A program made the translations under genes and the position numbers. From Acidobacteriota bacterium (GTDB lineage: Bacteria > Acidobacteriota > Terriglobia > Terriglobales > SCQP01): a stretch of DNA of 64,000 bases. The notes under the pieces were generated by a model. It was given only the letters and a program-made list of their open reading frames with translations. It searched no databases and was not told the DNA's origin. Position 1 is the first letter of the stretch. Each line of letters begins with the position of its first letter. Positions 24,734 through 32,141 of the stretch are shown here, piece by piece. The DNA lies in contig SCQP01000001.1 in assembly GCA_004299485.1 (NCBI GenBank), positions 310,001 through 374,000 on the forward strand, written 5' to 3'.

Positions 24734-25645
24734 ATGACCAAAAACATTCGCATTATCGGAGTACCGCTGGATTTGGGGCAGGACCGGCGCGGCGTGGATA
24801 TGGGGCCGGCGGCGGTGCGCGCGGCGGGGTTACAGGCGCGGATTGAGCGGCTGGGCTACGCGGTCAAAGAGGCCGGCAACGTGGATGTGGCCTATGCCGA
24901 GCAGAAGACGCCGGGCAATGCCAAGGCCAAGTATCTGAAAGAAATCGCGCGCACGTGCCAGAAGCAGGCGGACTGGGTGCGCAAGACGCTGGAGGACGGG
25001 GCTTCGCCGCTGGTGCTGGGCGGGGATCACTCGATTGCGGTGGGCACGGTGAGCGGGGTGAGTTCGTATTACCGCGACCAGCATAAAGCGGTGGGGCTGA
25101 TCTGGCTGGACGCGCACGGGGATTTCAATACGCCGGAGACGACGCCCAGCGGGAACATCCACGGCATGCCGCTGGCGTGTTTGCTGGGGCGCGGCCCCAA
25201 GGAGCTGACCGACCTGTACGGCTACAGCCCCAAGCTGGCGGCGGCGAATACGGTACTGGTGGGCGTGCATTCGCTCGACGAGGAGGAGAAGCGGGCGCTG
25301 CACGAGGCAAAAGTGAAAGTCTTCACCATGCGCGACATTGACGAGCGCGGGATGCGGTCGGTGGTGGAGGAAGCGATTGCGGTGGCCAGCAACGGGACCG
25401 AGGGCTTCTGCACCTCGCTCGACCTGGACTTCATCGACGCCGCTTACGCGCCCGGCGTGGGCACGCCGGTGCGCGGCGGGGCGACTTACCGCGAAGCGCA
25501 CCTGGCGCTGGAGATTATCGCCGACAGCGACAGCATGCTGTCGCTGGAGGTGGTCGAGGTGAACCCGGTGCTGGACGAGCACAACCGCACCGCGGAGCTG
25601 GCGGTGGAGCTGATTTCGAGCGCGCTGGGGAAGAAGATCTTCTAG
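24734..25645 (+). CDS. rocF: Arginase
   Basis: 303 residues, a ureohydrolase. Manganese-binding motifs are complete: GGDHSIAVG, WLDAHGDFN and SLDLDFIDAAYAPGVGTPV. The spacing and the GHxDxN-type second motif fit arginase rather than agmatinase, though the two are hard to separate by eye. It converts arginine to ornithine and urea. It stands alone with a TATGCT hexamer 8 bases before the ATG; the 13-base string TATGCTGGATGCG there is identical to the one before ggt. The longer upstream frame crosses the hairpin region and is rejected. Confidence 0.88.
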   Translation: MTKNIRIIGVPLDLGQDRRGVDMGPAAVRAAGLQARIERLGYAVKEAGNVDVAYAEQKTPGNAKAKYLKEIARTCQKQADWVRKTLEDGASPLVLGGDHSIAVGTVSGVSSYYRDQHKAVGLIWLDAHGDFNTPETTPSGNIHGMPLACLLGRGPKELTDLYGYSPKLAAANTVLVGVHSLDEEEKRALHEAKVKVFTMRDIDERGMRSVVEEAIAVASNGTEGFCTSLDLDFIDAAYAPGVGTPVRGGATYREAHLALEIIADSDSMLSLEVVEVNPVLDEHNRTAELAVELISSALGKKIF

Positions 25646-25683
25646 CCGCCGATTGTGTGGCTACATTTTGCTAAAATGTAGCC

Positions 25684-25953
25684 ATGGCGACCGAAGTGGG
25701 TGTGCGGGAACTGAAGAACAAGCTGAGCGAACACCTGCGCCGGGTCAAAGCCGGCGAAGACGTGATCATCACCGAGCACGGCAAGCCGATTGCCAAGCTC
25801 AGCCGGCTGCAAGCGCGGCCGGCATGGATGGAGGGGATGATCGCGCGGGGCGAGCTGATTCCGGGCGACGGAAGGCCGCTTAAGGGCGCGCGCATCAAGC
25901 TGCGCGGCAAGGGGCCGCTGGCCTCAGACTACGTGCGCGAGCAACGCGGGTGA
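25684..25953 (+). CDS. Phd/YefM-type antitoxin
   Basis: 89 residues. The N-terminal fold is typical: VGVRELKNKLSEHLRRVKAGEDVIITEHGKPIAKL. The basic C-terminal tail binds the toxin. TAAAAT ends 6 bases before the ATG, suggesting a leaderless message. The stop overlaps the GTG of the PIN gene. Confidence 0.87.
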   Translation: MATEVGVRELKNKLSEHLRRVKAGEDVIITEHGKPIAKLSRLQARPAWMEGMIARGELIPGDGRPLKGARIKLRGKGPLASDYVREQRG

Positions 25954-26360
25954 TTCTTTATCTGGATACGAGCGCTCTCGTTAAGCTCTACGTACCGGAA
26001 GCCGGCGGCGATTTCGCCGCTAGCGAAGCGGGAGCGGCACGGATCGTGGCAACTGCTATCGTCACCTACGCCGAGGCGCGATCGGCATTTGCATCCATGC
26101 ACCGAAACCGCCGATTGGACACAGCCGCACTGACGGGTGTAAGGCGGGCCTTAGACGACGGCTGGCCCGGGCTGAGCGTGGTCGCCATCACGCACGAAGT
26201 CGTCCGCAACGCCGGATCCTTAGCGGAACGCTACGGACTGCGGGGTTACGATGCCGTGCAACTCGCCTGCTATGACTGGTTGCGCCGCTCGGCGACCGAA
26301 CCTTGCCGCTTTCTGACGTTCGATGAACGCCTCGCGCAAGCTGCCGAGAGGCTCCGGTAA
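25950..26360 (+). CDS. PIN-domain toxin (VapC-like) paired with Phd
   Basis: 136 residues. The PIN active-site acids are all present: YLDTSALVKLY (Asp), TYAEARSA (Glu), GYDAVQLA (Asp) and LTFDERL (Asp). It starts at GTG overlapping the antitoxin TGA (GTGA). A ribonuclease toxin neutralised by the upstream Phd protein is expected. Its stop touches the stop of the convergent DinB gene. Confidence 0.87.
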   Translation: MILYLDTSALVKLYVPEAGGDFAASEAGAARIVATAIVTYAEARSAFASMHRNRRLDTAALTGVRRALDDGWPGLSVVAITHEVVRNAGSLAERYGLRGYDAVQLACYDWLRRSATEPCRFLTFDERLAQAAERLR

Positions 26361-26849
26361 TCAATCCTTCCAGGCGCCGAGGAGCTTGCGGACGAGGACG
26401 AGCTGGCCGAGGTGGTAGGCGTTGTGGTCGGCGAGCACGAGGGCCTCGCGAAGGAGGGTCTTATCGGGGGCGTGCGGGAGCGGGGCGAGCAGATCGCGAG
26501 CGGGATCGAGGACGAGCGCGACCATGGCGTCGAGGTCGGCAGTGGCGGCTTTTTTGGAGCGTGTGAGGGCAGCAGCGCTGGGCGGCGCGGGTGTGGGCGG
26601 CCAGTAGCCGGCGGGAAACTCCGGCGATTGCCAAGCAGGGTCGCGGCTGAACTCGAGGATGTCCTGCTGCGCTAGGCGAAGATGCTCGAGGAGCTGCCAG
26701 CAGGTGTAGGGAGTGCGCGGAGCTTTTTTGCCGGCGATGGCGAAGCTGAGGCCGGCGAGCGCCTGGGCGAGGGTGGCGTGAGCGCTGCCGCCGCGTAGGA
26801 CATTGGCGATGGGCAGGCGGAGATCAGGATTTGACGGGAAACGGGGCAT
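26361..26849 (-). CDS. DinB-like four-helix protein
   Basis: 162 residues, helical. It has LLEHLRLAQQDILEFS and DHNAYHLGQLVLVRKLLGAW, giving the three-histidine metal site of the DinB/YfiT-like superfamily. Members act as thiol S-transferases or have unknown roles. It sits 15 bases after the start of the acyl-CoA ligase gene and on the same strand, so co-transcription is likely. Confidence 0.8.
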   Translation of the reverse strand: MPRFPSNPDLRLPIANVLRGGSAHATLAQALAGLSFAIAGKKAPRTPYTCWQLLEHLRLAQQDILEFSRDPAWQSPEFPAGYWPPTPAPPSAAALTRSKKAATADLDAMVALVLDPARDLLAPLPHAPDKTLLREALVLADHNAYHLGQLVLVRKLLGAWKD

Positions 26850-26864
26850 GGGCGTACTCCTCGG

Positions 26865-28331
26865 TCATTGCCGTTGCGCGGCGCGCAAGGCGCGTTTGTC
26901 GATTTTACCAGTGGCAGTGCGGGGCAGTGCGCCGACGACGCGGAACTCGTCGGGACACTGCCAGGCGGGAAAACTGGCTTCGAGGTGCTGACGCCAGGCG
27001 GCGGGGTCAGCAGCGGCGCCGGCGCGCAGGACGACGAGCGCCAGCGGGCGCTCCTGCCATTTGGGATGCGGCACCGCGATCACCGCGGCTTCGCGGATAT
27101 CGGGATGGCAGGCGAGAGCGTTTTCGAGGGCGACGGAGCTGATCCATTCGCCGCCGCTGCGGATGAGGTCTTTGGTGCGGTCGATGATTTCCATCAGGCC
27201 ATCGGCGTCGAAGCGCACAATATCGCCGGTGCAAAACCAGCCGTCGGCGGTCCAGCTCTCCGGCGCAATTCCGGCGTGATAACTCGAAGCGACCCAGGGG
27301 CCACGGACTTCAAGCTCACCGTCGACTGCAGTACGGGCTTCGACGAAGGGCAGCGGACGGCCTTGGCGGGTGCGATCGGGGCCGGACAGCAGCGGATTCA
27401 TCGTACCGACAGGCGTCATTTCGGTCATGCCCCAGCCCATGTTGACGGCGATGCCGGCGCGGTCGAAGCGCTCGAAGAGCGCGGTGGGCGCGGGCGCGCC
27501 GCCGAGGTTGACGCGCAGGCGCGGATGCAGCTTCCAGCGGCCGGGCTCGCGCTCGAGGGCGTCAAGGACCGACTGCCAGATGGTGGCGACGCCGGCGCTG
27601 CGGGTGACTTGCTCGCGGGCGAGGAGATCGAGAACGGAGGCGGCGTCGAAATGGCTGCCGGCGAGAACTTGTTTGCAGCCGATGAGGGCGGCGGTATAGG
27701 GCAGGCCCCAGGCGTTGGCGTGGAACATGGGGACGAGCGGCAGGACGCAGTCGGTAGCGTGCAGGTCGAGGGCGTCGGGCAAGGCCGTGGCGAGGGCATG
27801 AAGGGCGAGAGCACGATGGGAATAGATCACGCCTTTGGGTTCGCCGGTGGTGCCGGAGGTGTAGCCCATGGCAGCGCCATCGGTTTCGGCGAGATCAGGT
27901 AGCGGCCCGTCGTAGGCGTCGGGCCAGGCGAGGATGCGCTGCGGACGAGCCTCGGGAGTGACTTCGTTCCAGCGGTCGAGCAGATCGTCCGACACGATGG
28001 CGAAGCGGTCGCCGGCCTGGCGGAGGATGCGCTCCCACTGCGAGGGGTGCTGGCGCAGGTTGAGAGCATGGACGATGCCGCCGGCGAGCGGGACGCCGAA
28101 GTAGGCCTCCAGATGCGTAGCGTCGTTCCAGAGCAGCGTGGCGACGCGCTCGCCGGGCTGCAGGCCGAGCGCGAGGAGTTTGCCGGCGAGGGCGCGGGCG
28201 CGGCGGTCGAGTTCCGCGTAGGTGCTGCGGCCGTCGCACCAGACGATTTCTGTGCCGCCGAACCAATCGCGGGCCCGCCGCAGGATGGCGGCGACGGTGA
28301 GCGGGTAGGCCATCATGCTGGAGCCGGGCAT
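26865..28331 (-). CDS. AMP-binding fatty-acid/acyl-CoA ligase
   Basis: 488 residues, an ANL-superfamily adenylating enzyme. The P-loop is YTSGTTGEPKGVIYSH; other motifs are GWGMTEMTPVG, DGWFCTGDIVRFDADG, DRTKDLIRSGGEWIS and the catalytic lysine TATGKIDKRALR. It resembles medium/long-chain fatty-acid-CoA ligases. It forms an acyl-adenylate and then the CoA thioester. It is shorter than the ~540 residue family norm at the N-terminus. Substrate chain length is not determinable. Confidence 0.88.
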   Translation of the reverse strand: MPGSSMMAYPLTVAAILRRARDWFGGTEIVWCDGRSTYAELDRRARALAGKLLALGLQPGERVATLLWNDATHLEAYFGVPLAGGIVHALNLRQHPSQWERILRQAGDRFAIVSDDLLDRWNEVTPEARPQRILAWPDAYDGPLPDLAETDGAAMGYTSGTTGEPKGVIYSHRALALHALATALPDALDLHATDCVLPLVPMFHANAWGLPYTAALIGCKQVLAGSHFDAASVLDLLAREQVTRSAGVATIWQSVLDALEREPGRWKLHPRLRVNLGGAPAPTALFERFDRAGIAVNMGWGMTEMTPVGTMNPLLSGPDRTRQGRPLPFVEARTAVDGELEVRGPWVASSYHAGIAPESWTADGWFCTGDIVRFDADGLMEIIDRTKDLIRSGGEWISSVALENALACHPDIREAAVIAVPHPKWQERPLALVVLRAGAAADPAAWRQHLEASFPAWQCPDEFRVVGALPRTATGKIDKRALRAAQRQ

Positions 28332-28340
28332 GCACCCAGC

Positions 28341-30326
28341 TTACACGGCGATTTGGCGGTCGCGGAGTTCGCGCAGGCGGTCGCGGAGTTTGGCGGCGCG
28401 CTCGAACTCGAAGAGCTTGGCGGCGGCGCGCATTTCTGCCTCGAGCTGCTTGAGGTAGGCGGTTAAGGCCTCTTCGGTCGGGAATTCGTCGAGGGACTCA
28501 TCGAGCGCCACCGGCGTGGCGTAGTCGCCTTCGGCCACGCCGACCAGGGCGGCATCGAGCGGGTGCAGGATGCTTTGCGGGGTGATGCCGTTCTCGGCGT
28601 TGAACTCTTCCTGCAGCTTGCGGCGGCGGGTGGTCTCCTCAATCGCCTGCTGCATGGAGCCGGTCATGACGTCGGCGTAGAGCAGTGCCTCACCGTGCAG
28701 ATGGCGGGCGGCGCGGCCCATGGTCTGGATGAGGGAGCCGGTGGAGCGCAGAAAGCCTTCCTTGTCGGCGTCGAGGATGGCGACGAGAGAGACTTCGGGC
28801 AGGTCGAGACCTTCGCGCAGCAGGTTGATGCCGATGAGGACGTCGAAGACGCCGCGGCGGAGATCGCGCAGGATTTTGATGCGCTCGAGAGTTTCGATCT
28901 CGCTGTGCAGGTAGCGGCACTTGACGCCAGCCTCGCCGTAGTACTCGGCCAGATCTTCGGCCATGCGCTTGGTCAGCGTGGTGACCAGGACGCGCTCGTT
29001 GCGCTCGGCGCGGGCGCGGATTTCGGCCAGCAGATCATCCACCTGGCCTTTGCTGGGGCGAACTTCGATGGCAGGGTCGAGCAAGCCGGTGGGGCGGATG
29101 ACCTGCTGGATGACCGCGCCCCCGGTTTGCTGCAGCTCGTAGGGGCCGGGGGTGGCGGAGACGAACATGGTCTGGCCGACGCGCTGGTTGAACTCCTCGA
29201 ATTTGAGCGGGCGGTTGTCGAGCGCCGAAGGCAGGCGAAAGCCGTACTGGATGAGGGTTTCCTTGCGGGCGCGGTCGCCCTTGTACATACCCCGGAGCTG
29301 GGGCAAGGTCTGATGACTCTCGTCGAGAAAGACCAGCGTGTCACTCGGCAGATAGTCAAGCAGCGTCGGTGGGGGCTGGCCGGGGGCACGGCCAGTGAAG
29401 TGGCGGGAGTAGTTCTCGATGCCGTGGCAGTAGCCGATTTCGCGCATCATCTCGATGTCGAAGCGGGTGCGCTGCTCCAGGCGCTGCGCCTCCATATGCT
29501 TACCCTGGTGCTCGAGCTCGGGCAACCACTCGGCCATCTCGGCCTGGATGGAGCGGATGGCCTGCTCTTTGGTTTCCGGCTTCATGACGTAATGCGTTTT
29601 GGGGTAGATGGGCAGGCGCTGATAGGTCTGGCGGACTTCCCCGAGCAAGGGATCGATTTGCGAGAGGCGCTCGACTTCGCTGCCGAACAGCTCGATGCGA
29701 TAGGCGTAATCGTCGTAGGTGGGAAAGACCTCGATGACGTCGCCGCGCACGCGAAAGGTGCCGCGCTGAAAGTCGTGGTCGTTGCGGACGTAGAGAATGT
29801 CAACCAGCTTGCGCAGGATCTGCTCGCGGCGGATCTTCTGGCCCTGTTCGAGCAACAGCAGCATGCCGTAGTAGGCTTCCGGCGAGCCCAGGCCATAGAT
29901 GCAGGAGACTGACGCCACGATGATGCAGTCGCGGCGCTCGAACAGCGAGCGCGTGGCCGAGAGGCGGAGTTTGTCAAGCTCGTCGTTGATGGTGGCTTCT
30001 TTTTCGATGTAGAGATCGGCCGCGGGGACGTAGGCTTCGGGCTGGTAGTAGTCGTAGTAGGAGACGAAGTACTCGACCGCGTTGCCGGGGAAAAAGTTCT
30101 TGAACTCGTGGTAGAGCTGGGCAGCGAGGGTCTTGTTGTGGGCCATCACCAGCGCCGGACGCTTCATCCCGGCGATGACCTTGGCCATGGTGTAGGTCTT
30201 GCCGCTGCCGGTGACACCGAGCAGCACCTGGGCGGCCTCGCCGGAGCGGATGCCGGCGCTCAGGCGCTCAATCGCCTGCGGCTGATCGCCGCGGGGCGTA
30301 TATTGGCTCTCCAGCGCAAACTCCAT
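28341..30326 (-). CDS. uvrB: UvrABC system protein B
   Basis: 661 residues. It opens with [17 protein letters not shown]. Walker A is GVTGSGKT, the beta-hairpin region [12 protein letters not shown] is present, the helicase block is [14 protein letters not shown], and the C-terminal UVR domain ends at [12 protein letters not shown]. It is the damage-verifying helicase of nucleotide excision repair, working with UvrA and UvrC, which are not in this window. The start at 30326 begins the conserved N-terminus; the upstream extension lies in the neighbouring toxin gene end. Confidence 0.96.
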   Translation of the reverse strand: MEFALESQYTPRGDQPQAIERLSAGIRSGEAAQVLLGVTGSGKTYTMAKVIAGMKRPALVMAHNKTLAAQLYHEFKNFFPGNAVEYFVSYYDYYQPEAYVPAADLYIEKEATINDELDKLRLSATRSLFERRDCIIVASVSCIYGLGSPEAYYGMLLLLEQGQKIRREQILRKLVDILYVRNDHDFQRGTFRVRGDVIEVFPTYDDYAYRIELFGSEVERLSQIDPLLGEVRQTYQRLPIYPKTHYVMKPETKEQAIRSIQAEMAEWLPELEHQGKHMEAQRLEQRTRFDIEMMREIGYCHGIENYSRHFTGRAPGQPPPTLLDYLPSDTLVFLDESHQTLPQLRGMYKGDRARKETLIQYGFRLPSALDNRPLKFEEFNQRVGQTMFVSATPGPYELQQTGGAVIQQVIRPTGLLDPAIEVRPSKGQVDDLLAEIRARAERNERVLVTTLTKRMAEDLAEYYGEAGVKCRYLHSEIETLERIKILRDLRRGVFDVLIGINLLREGLDLPEVSLVAILDADKEGFLRSTGSLIQTMGRAARHLHGEALLYADVMTGSMQQAIEETTRRRKLQEEFNAENGITPQSILHPLDAALVGVAEGDYATPVALDESLDEFPTEEALTAYLKQLEAEMRAAAKLFEFERAAKLRDRLRELRDRQIAV

Positions 30327-30330
30327 CCTT

Positions 30331-30777
30331 TCAGGATAGCGTGGCCAGCAAGGCGGTTCCGGCTTCGCCGAAAGGATCGACCACCTGGAGCGCGCCAAAG
30401 CGCCGACCCGGCTGGAGATCTTCGCTCAGCAGGTAGCCGGCACCACAAACTTCCGCCGCGGCCACAATCAGAGCGTCCCAGTACGCCACCTGCGCCTGGT
30501 CACACCAGGACCACGCCCGGCGAACCAATCCCGCAGATGCGCCCACCGGCTCCCACAGCAGCATCTCTTCGGCAAACTCCCGCGTCGCAGCAACGCTGAT
30601 GCCCAACTTTCGAGGGGCGTTCCAGTTGAACTCGTGGACCACCTGCCAGCTCAGGCGGCCGATCTCGCGCATCCCAAGCTGTTCCATCCACAAGCGCGCG
30701 CGGTCGCGCTTTTCAGGGTTGCGTGCATCCACGCAGTACAGCGGGACGTTACTGTCGACGAAAATCGATCCGGTCAT
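30331..30777 (-). CDS. PIN-domain toxin (VapC-like)
   Basis: 148 residues: [14 protein letters not shown] (Asp), VVHEFNWN (Glu), [13 protein letters not shown] (Asp) and [12 protein letters not shown] (Asp), a complete PIN active site. The start overlaps the antitoxin stop. It sits 4 bases from uvrB on the same strand, so read-through could reach uvrB. Confidence 0.85.
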   Translation of the reverse strand: MTGSIFVDSNVPLYCVDARNPEKRDRARLWMEQLGMREIGRLSWQVVHEFNWNAPRKLGISVAATREFAEEMLLWEPVGASAGLVRRAWSWCDQAQVAYWDALIVAAAEVCGAGYLLSEDLQPGRRFGALQVVDPFGEAGTALLATLS

Positions 30778-31031
30778 TTCGACCAGTCATGATGGCCGCG
30801 CTCGTGCGTTTCCTCACGGGAAAAACGCCAGCCAGGCTCGGGCCTGCCCTGAGGCCACCGACCTTCTTGCGTCCAGTTCTGAAAGGCGCGCCGATGCTCG
30901 GCTTCGCGCTGCATCTCCCGCTCCAGCATCTCGCCCAGCATGCGCGATACGGAGGTTTTTTTCTTGGCTGCCTCGATGCGCGCCCAGTCGGCGGCCTCCT
31001 CGGACAGCCGTATGGTCACATTCTTTTGCAC
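30774..31031 (-). CDS. Antitoxin of a PIN pair, ribbon-helix-helix-like
   Basis: 85 residues starting MQKNVTIRLSEEAADWARIE, a strand followed by two helices (KKKTSVSRMLGEMLEREMQRE), as in ribbon-helix-helix antitoxins. The C-terminal tail rich in Trp, Arg and His is likely the toxin-binding part. It overlaps the PIN toxin by 4 bases. It is divergent from a second, unrelated TA pair; 62 bases between them must hold both promoters. Confidence 0.78.
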   Translation of the reverse strand: MQKNVTIRLSEEAADWARIEAAKKKTSVSRMLGEMLEREMQREAEHRRAFQNWTQEGRWPQGRPEPGWRFSREETHERGHHDWSK

Positions 31032-31093
31032 GCAACTAGTGTAGCACGAACTTCGTGCGAACTTGAGGCATTACTTTGGCTAAAATGTAATAC

Positions 31094-31351
31094 ATGGAAT
31101 CCAAGCTGACCAGCAAGGGGCAGGTGACCATTCCTAAGGCCCTGCGCGAGGCGCTGGGCGTCAAGCCGGGGGACACCGTTAGATTTTTCAAGAACATTGA
31201 CGGTCATTGGGTGATCTTGCCGACGGTGCCGGTCACGGCGCTGCGCGGGATGTTCGCCCGGCCTGGGCGCAAACCCGTATCGTTGCGCGCCATGCAGCAC
31301 GCCATCGAGCAGGGTGCCATTGAAAGCGGCCTGCCGCGCGCTCGCCGCTGA
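31094..31351 (+). CDS. AbrB/MazE-type antitoxin
   Basis: 85 residues. The SpoVT-AbrB swapped-hairpin fold is clear: SKLTSKGQVTIPKALREALG, VKPGDTVRF. The tail (FARPGRKPVSLRAMQHAIEQ) would bind the toxin. TAAAAT ends 7 bases before the ATG. The stop overlaps the PIN start by one base. Confidence 0.87.
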   Translation: MESKLTSKGQVTIPKALREALGVKPGDTVRFFKNIDGHWVILPTVPVTALRGMFARPGRKPVSLRAMQHAIEQGAIESGLPRARR

Positions 31352-31743
31352 TGGTCGGGATCGAGGCCAACGTACTGGTGCGCTATATCGTCCGCGACGA
31401 TGCAGCGCAAACCGCCAAAGCTGACGGCCTGCTGCAGCGCCTCACGCCCACAGACCCTGGGTACGTCACGATCGTGGCACTGTCAGAGCTCATTTGGGTG
31501 CTGCGCCGCAGCTACCGGCTAAGCCGATCCGAAGTTGTGGCAGCCCTGGAGCCGTTGCTGCTCTCGCAAACCGTTCGCGTGCAACATGAGGTCGCGGTAT
31601 TGCCAGCGCTCAACGCGCTCCGGCGCGGCACGGGAGAGTTCGCCGATGCCGTCATTGCCACGTTGGGCGAACAGGCCGGCTGCAGCACGACGTACACGTT
31701 TGACCAGGGCGCGCTGCGGCTGCCTGGGTTCACTGCTTTATAG
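31351..31743 (+). CDS. PIN-domain protein with a substituted first acidic residue
   Basis: 130 residues, of the AbrB-linked VapC type. The family start is normally IGLDTNVLVRY; here it reads VGIEANVLVRY, so the first catalytic Asp is Glu. The other acids are present: LSELIWVL (Glu), EFADAVIATLG (Asp) and YTFDQGALRL (Asp). Glu might still hold a metal, or the toxin may be weakened. It overlaps the upstream antitoxin. Confidence 0.82.
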   Translation: MVGIEANVLVRYIVRDDAAQTAKADGLLQRLTPTDPGYVTIVALSELIWVLRRSYRLSRSEVVAALEPLLLSQTVRVQHEVAVLPALNALRRGTGEFADAVIATLGEQAGCSTTYTFDQGALRLPGFTAL

Positions 31744-31755
31744 GTCTGCATGCAA

Positions 31756-31784
31756 TTGACACTGCGGTCCGTAGGGCGCATACT
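31756..31784 (+). promoter_or_regulatory. Strong predicted promoter of padR-ADOP
   Basis: A consensus -35 TTGACA, a 17-base spacer and CATACT, 11 bases before the padR start. PadR regulators usually repress their own operon, so an operator may overlap this site, though no clear palindrome is visible. Confidence 0.65.
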
Positions 31785-31795
31785 CCCCTAAACAC

Positions 31796-32140
31796 ATGAT
31801 GTCAGGCAAGCGAGAGCGGACGAGCGCGCTGGTGCAGGGGACGCTCGCCATGTTGATCCTGAAGACGCTGGCGCGGACAGCGAGGGCGCATGGGTATGCG
31901 ATTGCCGAGGCGATTCATCATCGCTCGGACGATGTGCTGCGCGTCGAGGAAGCGGCGCTGTATCCGGCGCTGCACCGGCTGGAGCTGCGCGGGCTGCTGG
32001 CGGCAGAGTGGGGCGTGTCGGAGAACAAGCGGCGGGCGAAGTATTACTGGCTGACGGCGCGCGGGCGGAAGTACTTGGAAGCCGAGTCGGTGCATTGGGC
32101 GCGGATGGCCGCGGCCATCGCGCGGGTGATGGAGGCCTAG
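31796..32140 (+). CDS. PadR-family transcriptional regulator
   Basis: 114 residues. A winged-helix domain of the PadR type has LVQGTLAMLILKTLA, AHGYAIAEAIHHR, EAALYPALHRLELRGLLAAEW and RAKYYWLTARGRKYL. It sits one base before an ADOP permease gene, the standard Acidobacteriota arrangement in which PadR controls the permease. The ATG at 31796 or the next one at 31799 could be used. Confidence 0.9.
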   Translation: MMSGKRERTSALVQGTLAMLILKTLARTARAHGYAIAEAIHHRSDDVLRVEEAALYPALHRLELRGLLAAEWGVSENKRRAKYYWLTARGRKYLEAESVHWARMAAAIARVMEA

Positions 32141-32141
32141 C

